Assembly: GCA_024734555.1 (NCBI GenBank)
Contig: JANPWX010000336.1
Location: 2,268,905 to 2,332,904 of the forward strand
DNA: 64,000 nucleotides
From: Trochalopteron elliotii
Lineage: Eukaryota; Chordata; Aves; Passeriformes; Leiothrichidae
Direction: 5' to 3'
Each line of letters starts with the position of its first letter. The stretch's first letter is position 1. The notes below the pieces were generated by a model. It had not been told where the DNA came from, did no database searches, and saw only the letters and a program-made list of their open reading frames with translations. Positions 44,580 through 55,400 of the stretch are shown in pieces. The position numbers were made by a program, and so were the translations under genes.

Positions 44580-45397
44580 CCCACCCCAACACACACAAAC
44601 CACTGCTTAGAAAGTGAATTTGAAACATCCACTCAAAGGAGGGGGGAAAAAAAAGTAAAATGTCAAACTTTATGCGCAGAGAAGTATGTAATATATGCAA
44701 AAAATAGCTGCTGGGGAAAATATTTAAGGAAATCACTTCATTGTGTCGGGAGTAGAAATGATTGCTTTTTGAGAGCAGTATTAGGAACAGATGTATTTCT
44801 TCTGATGAAATACTGTAATATTAAGAGGTCGGTGCACACTATATAAACTCTAGACAGACATAAAACTTTCAGATTATTGAAGGCTACAGGAGTTAATCTT
44901 TTAGCACATGAATCATGAAGAAATTGGCTCCCCAGGTTTTGGTGCTAACTTAACAATTCAGGGAAACTCTTTCCTTTCCTAGAGGCACTCAGCAGTCAGG
45001 TTTTTCAGCGTATTTTTCCAGCTTAAAGTGGATATAGCAAAAGCTTTACCAGAGCTTTCGCCCCACAGGACTGCAAGGAGCTTTTCATTTAAAAAAAGAA
45101 ATAAATCCACAATTAAATTGCCTTGTTGAAAATACATTATTGAAAACCCAACAATGCCAGAGAACAAAGTTGCAAAACAAATGCTTACCATAACCAAGTA
45201 TTAAAATGATTTCACATCTGTGGTTTTATCATCCATCCCCTGTAAGCTGGTGCCACCTCCAGCTTCTGTAACCGGTGGTAATTTGGGACACAAAGCAAGA
45301 ACACATTGAACAACGGAAATTACTTCTTGTGCCTCACTGAGGCAAGCCAAGCAATAAAAATCATATTATTCACTGGTTTAAACCCACTTTTCTCGCT

Positions 45398-45428
45398 GAG
45401 CTAGAGACTAGAGCTAGAGACTAGAGCT
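45398..45428. repeat. 13-bp tandem repeat
   Basis: gagctagagacta twice in a row plus a partial third unit. Confidence 0.9.
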
Positions 45429-45949
45429 CAGTCAAAACAGAGCTGAGTAGAGTTTTGGGTGAACTCCCCCATCCAAGGAAAGAAAAAGAATATATTACCC
45501 CCACCCACCTAGCCCCCACTACATTACCTGTACAAAAAAAGTTGCTGTCCCTTCTTCTCAAGGGCCATCCCCTACAGGAGAATCATCTCCTTGCCCACCC
45601 TTTTCTGCAATCACCAAACTCTTCGTTAGCTAATGAGTGCAATGGAGAGGGGGCTGTAAGAGAAAACCCTGCTCAGGAACAGCTCTTCTTAAAGGCTCTT
45701 CTTTTCCTTAAGTTGTCAGTCTCTAAGAGACATCCACCACCTCTTCCTGCAAGACTTTGCTGCCTTTTTCCTTCTGAGGACTAAGCCTGGCTCCTGTGAC
45801 TTTAGGATGGTTTTGTGTGATGCTAAAGCTCATCTCTTGCTGATGGACAAGTCCCACTGCTTGCACAGAACTATAAATACCATGATGGAGGTCACAGAAA
45901 AAACTGGAAATAGATCTGGAGGCCTCCTAAAAGATAAAATGGGGAATGA

Positions 45950-46125
45950 GGTGACATGGGCTGCCCAGGGAGTGGTGGAGTCTCCATCCCTGGAGGTGCC
46001 TGAGGAACACCTGGATGTGGCACTCAGTGCTCTGGGCTGGGTGACAAGGTGGGAATTGGTCCCCAGGTTGGACTGGACTCGATCTTGGAGGCCTTTTCCA
46101 ACCTAAGAAATTCTGTGACTCTGGA
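45950..46125 (+). mobile_element. CR1 LINE 3' fragment
   Basis: gtgacatgggctgcccaggg, gtctccatccctggaggtgc, ggttggactggactcgatct, ggccttttccaacctaagaa and a tail attctgtgactctgg. Confidence 0.82.
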
Positions 46126-46548
46126 AAAATCTCAGCTTCCCACTGCTGTGGGAGATCATGGGTGATCCTGTGGGCAGGGGAGATTCCATAGCCTCAGGGA
46201 GTTTCACTTTTCCCTTCAGCTACATTCCGTGGTTGTAAACAGGCTCTGAGCAGCTGCTCGATGTTAAAACCAAAAAAGCCCCCAAATGTTTGCTTCAGTC
46301 CTGTCACTTTTGAGCCAGCAAGACATCAATTTTCACTGGTTTATCTTGATGCTCTGCTCATCCCCAGCTGTTGTGTCTGAAGAGGGATTGGCTGCCAGCA
46401 GCTAATAAACAGGATGATAACATAACTTCCTGCATTTTGGGAAATAAATAAGAGCAGTTTTACAGCACACATTACTTTAATGGGCTGTTTTCCTTAGCAT
46501 GCATTTTATTTCATATTTTTTCATTAATTGCTAGCATCCTTTTCACTC

Positions 46549-47215
46549 TGTGGCATCCCACCCTTATGGGGAAGGGGGCTCCCAAGGTCTGTAGATGCTC
46601 ATGGTTGAAAGAAAAGATGAAAGTGAGAGGCTCTGAAAAAGCTTACAAAGTTTTATTAACAAATTACACACTTGGTGTGGAATTTGGTGTGTTAGTCACT
46701 GATCTCCCTGATCTCAGTATAAGCACGTGGCTTTTGGATAAAGGATAGAGTGAAAGGGAAGAGGGAGAGGGTGATGGATTAAAGAGGGAGAGGCAAAGGG
46801 AGAAAGAGAGATCACCATTCCTGACTCCAGCACTGATCCAGCTGATGGGGTATCCAGGGACACAGATACACCTGGGCTTCATGGCTGTACCTTTTATAGC
46901 TGCATTTTCCCCTCCCTGGAAAAAAATTTCTCACTTTTTGTCCAAATTACTTAATAAGTTTTTCCTAGACCTTTCTTGAAATGGGTCAAGGGGCTCCAGA
47001 GATCTTCCTGCTTCTCAACATCATCCCTGTGCTGTACTTATCTCCCCTAGCCAGAATAAGGACGTTTGTCCCATAAAATGCTGCCCTACCTCCATGTGGC
47101 CTCTTCTCCAGCCACATCCTGTTCTTTCCCAGAGTGGGTTACTGCCAACAGTCCTTGGTTGTTATTACCAGCTATCCTTGGTTGGCTCCACAGCTATGAG
47201 GGTTTGAGACATACA
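46549..47215 (-). mobile_element. Possible solo LTR of an endogenous retrovirus, reversed
   Basis: On the minus strand a TATAAAAG box (46,898-46,891) is followed about 240 bp later by AATAAA (46,657-46,652), LTR-like spacing, and the unit is bounded by TGT...ACA-like ends on the plus strand. No target-site duplication could be confirmed and no viral coding sequence adjoins. A chance promoter-like arrangement is possible. Confidence 0.35.
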
Positions 47216-47221
47216 CATCTT

Positions 47222-47362
47222 GAATCATAGAACCATGGAATATCCTGAGCTGGAAGGAAGCCACAAGGATCATCAGAATCCAACTCCTGGCCCTGCACAG
47301 GACACCCCAACCATCTCACCCTGTGCCTGAGAGTGTTGTCCAGAGTTTTGAGCTCTTCTAGG
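47222..47362 (-). mobile_element. CR1 LINE 3' fragment
   Basis: gaatcatagaaccatggaat, gagctggaaggaagccacaa, tcctggccctgcacaggaca and ccatctcaccctgtgcctga. Reversed CR1 of the type whose start is also seen at 22,082. Confidence 0.85.
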
Positions 47363-49275
47363 CTTCTATACAAATCCCAATGGATGCTGCAAGTGAATCC
47401 CACTCAAAAATTTGCAGCTCTTCCATCAGTTTCTTCCCAGAGGGGAGACTCTCCCATGGGGTCAGGTGGGTGGTTGTCATGAGCTCGGAGCTTTTTGCAG
47501 AACTCAGCTCTGGGACCTACAGAACTTTCTGTATTTGTGTGCTCAGGGGACAAACCTTCTTCATGCATCCTTTGGGTGAAACTGTTTTTTCTGGGAGCAA
47601 GATGCCCATCAGGGACACAGTCCAACTGAGCAGGTTTGCTCCTGCTGGAGGCACTGGGAGGTTTGGATTGCACTGGAACAGCCTGGGGGATGGATGGGTG
47701 CCAGCTCACAAAGGTGATGGTTTAGTCTCTTTAGGAATTAAAATGACACCCCTGGGCTGCAGCAGCTGCCTCTGTAAATTGAGGGGTTGCCAATAAAAGG
47801 GAAGACTTTGCAATGTCTTGTGTGCTAACTGCTGGCTCTGGGGGCCTGTTCAATGTTTCTCCACCTGGTATTATTGTTATCATTATCTTTATTATTGTTA
47901 TTATATGTTGGGGGAAAGGCAGAGGAGAGCTTTTGCCAGACTCATGCTATAGGACATTCATAAATTCCATCTCAAGCACAGGAAAGATGAAATGCTGCAA
48001 ATCTCTTCTCTCAAGAAAGACTAGACCCCAGCCCAGCTTTGACACCCAGGGAGCCAGAGGAAGTGTCAGGAACTTCAGGAAACCAGGTGGAAGTTGTCCC
48101 GTCCTTTCCCAGAACTACCCTCTGATATCTTTGAGGAGTGTCTCCAGCAGAAGTGGGATTAGCTCCTTATGTCCAGATTTTCCCATATTCTCAACTCTTG
48201 TTTCTGTTTCCAGCCATGCCAGCAATGACCATCAGTGTATTTCCTCAAAAATAAGATTTACTCTTCCCCTTAGCCCTCTTAGGCTCTTGTATTGGTCATA
48301 ACTGTTTGGATTGATGGAATTGGCAAGGATGGTAATAAGGAAATTGAATCACTTTTTTTTTCTTTTATGATGACCTGGTTAACAGTTTGATGTATTGGAG
48401 TAACTTTTGGCTGATTTGAGTAATTGAACCCCTTTGGGGAATGAAAGGTATTAAATCACTGTGTTCCCTTTTGGGAGGATATTTTCCCAGTTAAGCAAGC
48501 CTTGCTGGTTTCTACTCTGTAGGCTTGGAAATGAAGATTAAATAATAAATTGGTCATCTCTATGACAACAGAAACACTGCCTTCATGGAGAAGATGTTGT
48601 TTCAGAAGGCTTGCCAGGTGGATCACAGATAAGGAACTTGCTTAAATTGTATTTTTGGCTTCAGCAGATAAAATATTATTCTTGGTGCCTTTCCAAAATG
48701 TGATCAGCCAGCGCAGGCTATTCCACAACCAGGGCTCTGAGCTTGGGGGAGTCCAAGGGCTTTTTGCTGTGCAGCCAGATCATGTGGCTCACTTGGGTCT
48801 GGAGTGCTTAAATTTCCATTTGTATATTTGGGACAGCTGAAAAGGTGAGCTGAGGCAAAGGGGGATGTTCGGGGCAATTATTGTGGTGCTTGGAAGAAAT
48901 AAAGTGAGAAAAGGCAACAGCAAGAGGAAGTATGTTGGCAAAGATGTATCAGCTGGTCATCCATGGGTGGGGAGGGCAGGTGGGAGGCCACTGTGTATTT
49001 TGGTAGTAGAAACCTTAGCATTTTCCTATATATTACATATTGCCTGGGACAGCACGGGCAAAAAAAAAATAATAAAAAAAAATCTAATTCCACAGAGGTG
49101 ATTAAAGGTCAATTATGTGAATTGTCACTCTGTCCAGTAGCAAAGAATTTTTTTTCCTTCCAAAGTGCCACAAAAGCCTTGTAAACCCACATGGTTTGGC
49201 GTTTCTACCTCGTGCCTCACCTGTGCCTGGCCAGCACTGCTGCTGTTTCTCACTCTCCCTGTTTTCCTCCCTTAG

Positions 49276-49336
49276 GTCTCACGTGTCAGGTGCTTTGAAA
49301 CAAAGAGAACAAAAGGAAAACTCACAAAAGAGCAAA
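49276..49336 (+). other. COL6A3: COL6A3 5'UTR part of exon 2
   Basis: Follows a clean acceptor (ttttcctcccttag, ending 49,275) and runs to the ATG. The context is agcaaaATGAGG, with A at -3. Confidence 0.7.
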
Positions 49337-49424
49337 ATGAGGAAACATCGACATTTGCCCCTGGTGGCAATGTTTTGCCTCCTGCTCTCAGGCTTTGGCT
49401 CGGTTGGTGCTCAGCAGCAAGCAG
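49337..49424 (+). CDS. COL6A3: COL6A3 signal-peptide exon
   Basis: 29 codons plus one base. Positive MRKHRH head, hydrophobic [14 protein letters not shown] core, and probable cleavage near SVGA/QQQA. The donor is GTAAGC and the exit is phase 1. Confidence 0.96.
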
Positions 49425-52400
49425 GTAAGCCCGGGCTGCTTCACCTGATTTTGGCCCTGTACAGCCACTCATTGGCACTGTTTGGTGTTTAACATGCATG
49501 TCCATGGGATTTTGTGGATGGATGACCTTCTGCTCCTCAGCTGCCACCTTGCTGAGGGCCCTTGGGACTCGGGCCTTGGCCAACACACTCACAGTGCCTC
49601 CCCAAGCATGACCCTGGCTGGTGCTGTGCTGTGGAGGATGCTCTGCAGGGCACCAGGGTGTGGGACCCGCACTCAGAGTGGTCCTGAGAGGGTCTTCTCC
49701 TGGGCAGAGCTGTTCTGCCCTCCCTGCATGTGTAGGAGGGCTTTTAGCAGTGAGAAGATCACTGCCACTGACCTGTTTAGAGAGGTGGTGGTGGCACCTT
49801 TGGGACTGGAGCTGGTGTCACCAAGCAGGTGTTTACAGCAGGAAAAATTCAGAAAACTCATGCCAGCACCCAGGCTGCTTAAACCAAGCTGTCCTTCCTT
49901 CCTTGAGCACTACCATGGAGCCAGCAAAAACCGTGCAGGAGACACGGGGAGCTAGAAACTGGACGAGCCTGAATTCACAGGCAAAGCTGCCAGTGTCTCT
50001 GCCTGGCTCAGGGATGGTGTCCAAACCCATGGGCAGGGGTCTGTAGGAGGGCAGAAGCACCTCAGCTCCCCCTCTCTGGGCAGGGCAGGTCGCATGCTGT
50101 CCCCCAGCACCTGCAGTGCCAGGGTGGCTGTGTGGTTTTTCTCCAGCGCTTCTCATTTTGCTGTGGGTAATAAGGGGAAGCTGAGCTTCACTTTCACCAT
50201 GCCAAGGAGGCTGTTGGCTGTTTGGGTGAGGAGGAGGAGGAGGAGAAGAAGAAGGAGAAGGAGGCGTGTTTGTGCTGGCCGATAGAAAATCCTAAACCCC
50301 CATCTGTTTTTTTAAAGCTGTCAAAACCGTTGCCGTGGCTGATATAATATTTCTAGTGGATTCCTCCTGGAGCGTGGGGAAGGAACACTTCCAGCTCGTT
50401 CGAGAGTTTCTGTACGATGTTGTAAAAGCTTTAGATGTGGGAGGAAATGATTTTCGCTTTGCCCTGGTCCAGTTCAGCGGAAACCCCCACACAGAGTTTC
50501 AGTTAAACACCCACCCCTCCACCCAGGACGTCCTGTCCCATATTGCCAACATGACTTACATGGGGGGAGGCGCCGAGCCTGGAAAAGGATTAGAGTACCT
50601 AATCGAGAAGCACCTCACTAAAGCTGCTGGAAGCAGAGCCAGTGAAGGCGTGCCCCAGGTTATTGTAGTGCTAACAGACGGACGGCCCCGGGGGGATGTG
50701 GCTCTGCCCTCATCTCTCCTTAACTCCGCCCGGGTAAACCTCTTTGCGGTCGGCGTCCAGGACGCGGTGGAAGGGGAGTTGCAGGAAGGACCCCTCGATA
50801 AACACCGCTTCAACCTAGAGAACTATACTGCTCTCCACGGCATAGTTGGAGACTTAGTGGCCAGTGTCCGCTCCTCCATGACTCCAGAAAAGGCTGGGGC
50901 CAAAGGACTGGTTAAAGACATCACAGGTAATGGCTGTGACTGGTGGTATCTGCTGGCGCTGTGCTGTTTGGCGTTGCCACTCTGTAGGGGCAAGACTGAG
51001 ATGGACGTTCAGAGGCTTAAAAACAAAGGTTTGAAGCGTGTGGCCCCGTGTTTGCAGCTGCCGAGGTGCTGTTTGCAGACTGAGCCAGGGCTGCCAGGAG
51101 TCAGGGCAGGAATCCTTGAACGGGCAGTGGCACCTTGTGGCCATCCTTTGGAACATATGGCATGGAAATACAAGCATAGGGAGCTCTGCAGAGTTAGTAA
51201 ATTGCCCTGGCACCCTGTGGCCATCCTTTGGCACATATGGCATGGAAATTCAAGTGTAGAGAGCTCTGCAGAGTTAGTAAATTGCCCTGTCATGTTCACT
51301 CCCAAGGTGGGGAAACGGCATGAACACACCAGACCTGATGGTGACCCTGACTGAAAATCCTCTGGAGACTTCCAGAGGTTGCTGCTGGTTGTGGGGACAC
51401 CATGATGGATGTTCCCTTAGAACCAGGTGGGGGGACAGGGAGATAAGCATTGTGCCATTCCAGAAAGTCACACTCTTGTGCAGTGTGCCATTCCACACAG
51501 TCACATTCTTGGCTGAAGACAGCAAAAGAAGCTGGGTGGGGAATTTTTCAGCTGAAAGCCCACTCCTGAGCTGTCCCTTAGCCTCTCTCCTCCTGCACAT
51601 GGAGAAGGTGTGTGGTTGGAGAGTCTTCTCTGCAAACCCATGGCTTCCACCTGCTGGAGCACCAGACTCTTCCCTTGACTGAAACTTCCTTGCAAACCAC
51701 GTTGGCCTCAACAGACCTGCACTGACTGCAACACAGGGCCCAATTTCCCCAGAAAACAGAAAACAAATAGTCTTCCTCCATCCCTTCTCTGTTTATGAAA
51801 TTTCAGCATGGTAAGAGCCTTCTGAGCAGCTCTGTTGTTTTTCAAAACAGAAGTCCCGGGGATCAAACCTTTCTTTTTATTCCTGAGACTCCATCTGAAG
51901 GTCGAGTGCTTGTGGGGCGACGTGAGGCCACAGCAGTGTGATGAGGCAGTGTGACATTAATCCCCCTGTGTTGTCTTGCCTGATTAACCCTCACGCCAGT
52001 CCCACTGGGTGCTCTCCATCACTGCATGACACCAAGCAACACCAAAAGGCCGTGCTCATGTGTGTTTTTTTGTCGTGCAAAGCGCTTGACAGGGCAAATA
52101 TGCAGGTCACAGGAAAGCCACAGGGGAGTAACTGCCCCACAAATATAACAAAAGGCTTGCTAACACTAAGGAAATCACACCAATGTATGTGGAAAATGAA
52201 TGTTACACCCAACTTGCTGACAACAGTCAGCTGGCTGTTGGCCATCTTAGCCATGAATGAGCCCAGTGCTTCCTTGTTGAAATCAACTGGGGAATTGGTC
52301 TCTGGAAGCTGGTTGTCCTCCTCTGGGCCGTGCCAGCAGGTAACCCCACTGAATGGAAATATCTGGAATCATGGACATTCCTTTAAAAGCTTTAAAGCCA

Positions 52401-55400
52401 AATTCCTACTTTGTGTATATCATGCATTTCCAAGTTTGTTTCTGCTTAAAGGTATTTTTTTGCAAGCATTTCCTTCCCATCCTTATAACACAAATTTAAG
52501 TTAATCATACTTTTGTTGCGTTGCCTCTGTGTGACTTGCATGGGTGATATACAGAGTATTGTTAAACATGGGAAAAGATGTTACAGGTCCTAAACCTTGG
52601 ATGATAACAGTGTGCAAAGCATGGTACAAATAACATAAGAGTTTAAGAAGTCAGTTTTTCAGCTGATAACTACATGTGGCATTAAAATGTATAGAAGTGC
52701 CATGGATGCTATGTTTGAAATGAGCCCTAATATGAATGAAAGTGTACAAAAGCCCCAGTCCTGTAGTGGTTCCAGTAAAGAGAACCAAAACTGTTGGTCT
52801 GTGGCAGTCCCTGGAGCTGACTCACGTAAGTACAACAGTCAGCCCCGAGTTTGCCCTGAAGTATTTGTTAAATCTGAGCTGTCTGTCTCATCTGACCTTC
52901 CTTGCTTAGTTGTGTAACCAGCATGCTTTTATTTGTTCTCCACACCAGCTTGTTCCATAAATGTGCACTGAAGTACAAGGTTTTTTTACAGTGATGACAA
53001 ATTATCCAACGCATCTGTTTCTTATCTATTTTCTCTTCAGTGGGAGCAACCCATTATTGCCTGGAATCTCGTTCCTCCCAAAAGATATCCAGGATATCTA
53101 AAGCATCCCTGGGTGAAACCACTGTGAGATTTCCCTTTCATTTTTATGATGAAGTGGAACGTGTACATCCCAACTGAAAATGGCTCAGTAAAACCAAGCC
53201 TAAGCACCCCTAAATTTTGCCTCGATGGAAAAATAAATCCTGGAGCTCCTTGAAATTCTGAACCCTGGTGATTTCCTCCAAGCCAATACTGGCCATTGAG
53301 TCAGTCCAGGGGAGTGATGGTGATTTGGAGACCTTCTTCTTTGTTGCTGGAATTGCAGCATTGTTTGAATCTCCTGGTTTATGAAAACGTGTACTAGAAA
53401 AACAACTAAATCATCAATAAATAAACAATTCAGTGGCAGTGCTGGTTAATGGCAAAGACCTTGGGTTTATTCCTGGCCTTGCTAAATCACATGCCAGCTC
53501 TGCTACTGGTTTCACCTTTGGCTTTCAAAAGTTGAGAGCTGACTGAGAGATTTCCAAATGTTGCTTGTCATTCATCTGCAAATAGTCTGAAATTTGGGTT
53601 CTTAATGAGAGTGGAGAGTAATGGCATGGAAACATCCAAGCATGCTTTGGGGCTTTTCCGCCCCCTCTTTTTTGCATGCATACAGCTCTTGGTGATGTCA
53701 ATGGTAAAATTAGTTGAGCAAAAGGAATAAGAGCAGACACCAGGGCATTTTGGGTCTGCTTTGGTAAGTCTCACAGCAAAAATACTCCCCCTCAACACCA
53801 TGTTCATGCCATGTGCAAGCTTTGTTTGGTGTGTGTATATTCTCAGCAAATGCTTGTGATCATCTGGGTATGGTCACAACGACTAGAGTTGGATAATTGT
53901 GTCATGACTGATTTCATCACCCTTTTTTAACCTGATTCTGCATTCCTTGATTGAATATCCAGAATCCCTATGAAAAATACAGACCATACCCCTCTGGCAA
54001 TAATCAACCCACCTTTGTGCAAAATATTTAAAGTGACACAATTTTTTGCGTGTCCTGGGTTGAGAAGTGTGTGGGTCAGCCTGCTAGACACATAACTTCA
54101 GGTGGATGCTGGCAGCTGGTCAAAAAGTTACAGTCCAAGAAAAATAACTAAAACCTTTTCAATGGTTTCTAACAAATGCATTTTAAATAATACTTATTCA
54201 TGGCAGGAGAAACCCATATATTCAGCCTCTGTGTTTAACCAGCTAAACAGCAGAATCATGACAGAGAAGCTGAAATTTTCCCTGCATCCAGTAAATGTTG
54301 GCTTTTCTTCTCCCAAAAAGAAAAAAAGCAGCAGTGAAAACCTCCTCACCCTCTACCTTCAGTGTGAATTGCCACCGAAGCCCACCTTTTTCTTTTGGCT
54401 CTGTCTAAATATTTGGACAGTACTGGCCACTGATGGAACGTATCTAGATGTCCAAACACTGTATTTTGCCAAGGTTTCTCCTTGCATGCCAATAATACCG
54501 ACCCCTGTGTTAATACAGCCACTGGCTGGTGTTGTTTCCACTCAAGCCCTCCCTCGATGGGTTGTGGATGCTGCTGGGAAGGGCCTGAGAGCTCATATTC
54601 AATCAGAATGCAGAACTAAGAGGCAAAAGTCACCTCCTCAGTGATCACGTTGTTTTGTTTTCTCATGTTTGTGTTTCTCACTGGTTTTCCAAGAAACATG
54701 TCAGAACACTGTTACAACTGCATGTAATCACCCATTTTAATGCTTTCACCTTTTGCATTTCTTTTTTTTAAAGCTCAAGAGTCTGCTGACCTTATTTTCC
54801 TTATTGACGGATCAAACAACATCGGAGGTGTCAATTTTCCAGCCATACGCGATTTCCTTGTAAATTTGATTGAGACCCTCAGAGTTGGAGCTCAGCAGAT
54901 ACACATTGGGGTGGTGCAGTATAGTGATCAACCCAGAACCGAGTTCTCTTTGAACAGCTACTCCACAAAGGCGGATGTCCTGGATGCCGTGAAGGCTCTC
55001 GGCTTCCGCGGGGGCGAGGAGGCCAACACCGGTGCGGCACTGGAGTTTGTGGTGGAGAACCTCTTCACCCAGGCGGGAGGCAGCAGGATAGAGGAAGCGG
55101 TGCCTCAGATTTTAGTGCTGATAAGTGGTGGAGAGTCTAGTGATGATATCCGAGAGGGCTTGTTAGCGGTGAAGCAAGCTGGTATATTTTCGTTTAGCAT
55201 TGGGGTCCTGAATGCTGACAGTGCAGAGCTGCAGCAGATTGCTACTGATGGAAGCTTCGCCTATACTGCCCTGGATATCCGTAACCTTGATGCTCTTCAA
55301 GAATTATTACTGCCCAACATTGTTGGAGTGGCCCAAAGACTCATTTTGTTAGCGGCCCCAACCATTGTGACTGAAGGTATGTATGCCTTTCTAGACCCTT

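Larger units (their letters stand above)
40721..49275 (+). other. COL6A3: COL6A3 intron 1 (inferred), 8.6 kb
   Basis: No other gene is recognised. It contains an AT/AC microsatellite (44,089-44,124), CR1 copies (44,375; 45,950; 47,222), a possible solo LTR (46,549-47,215), and small tandem duplications at 44,526 and 45,398. The rest is unique sequence. Confidence 0.55.
50927..54773 (+). other. COL6A3: COL6A3 intron 3, 3.8 kb
   Basis: Holds an 80-bp tandem duplication (51,129-51,288) and a 33-bp one (51,451-51,516). A 180-codon open frame at 54,102-54,644 has no domain or splice support. No other element recognised. Confidence 0.75.

Noticed and set aside
50927..51354. Continuation of the N10 open frame beyond the VWA module
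   Set aside because: A GTAATG donor at 50,927 joins in phase to the N9 exon. The extra residues have no counterpart in collagen VI and cover the tandem duplication.
54102..54644. 180-codon open frame in COL6A3 intron 3
   Set aside because: No VWA or collagen features, no splice signals joining it in phase, and it sits between two well-placed COL6A3 exons.
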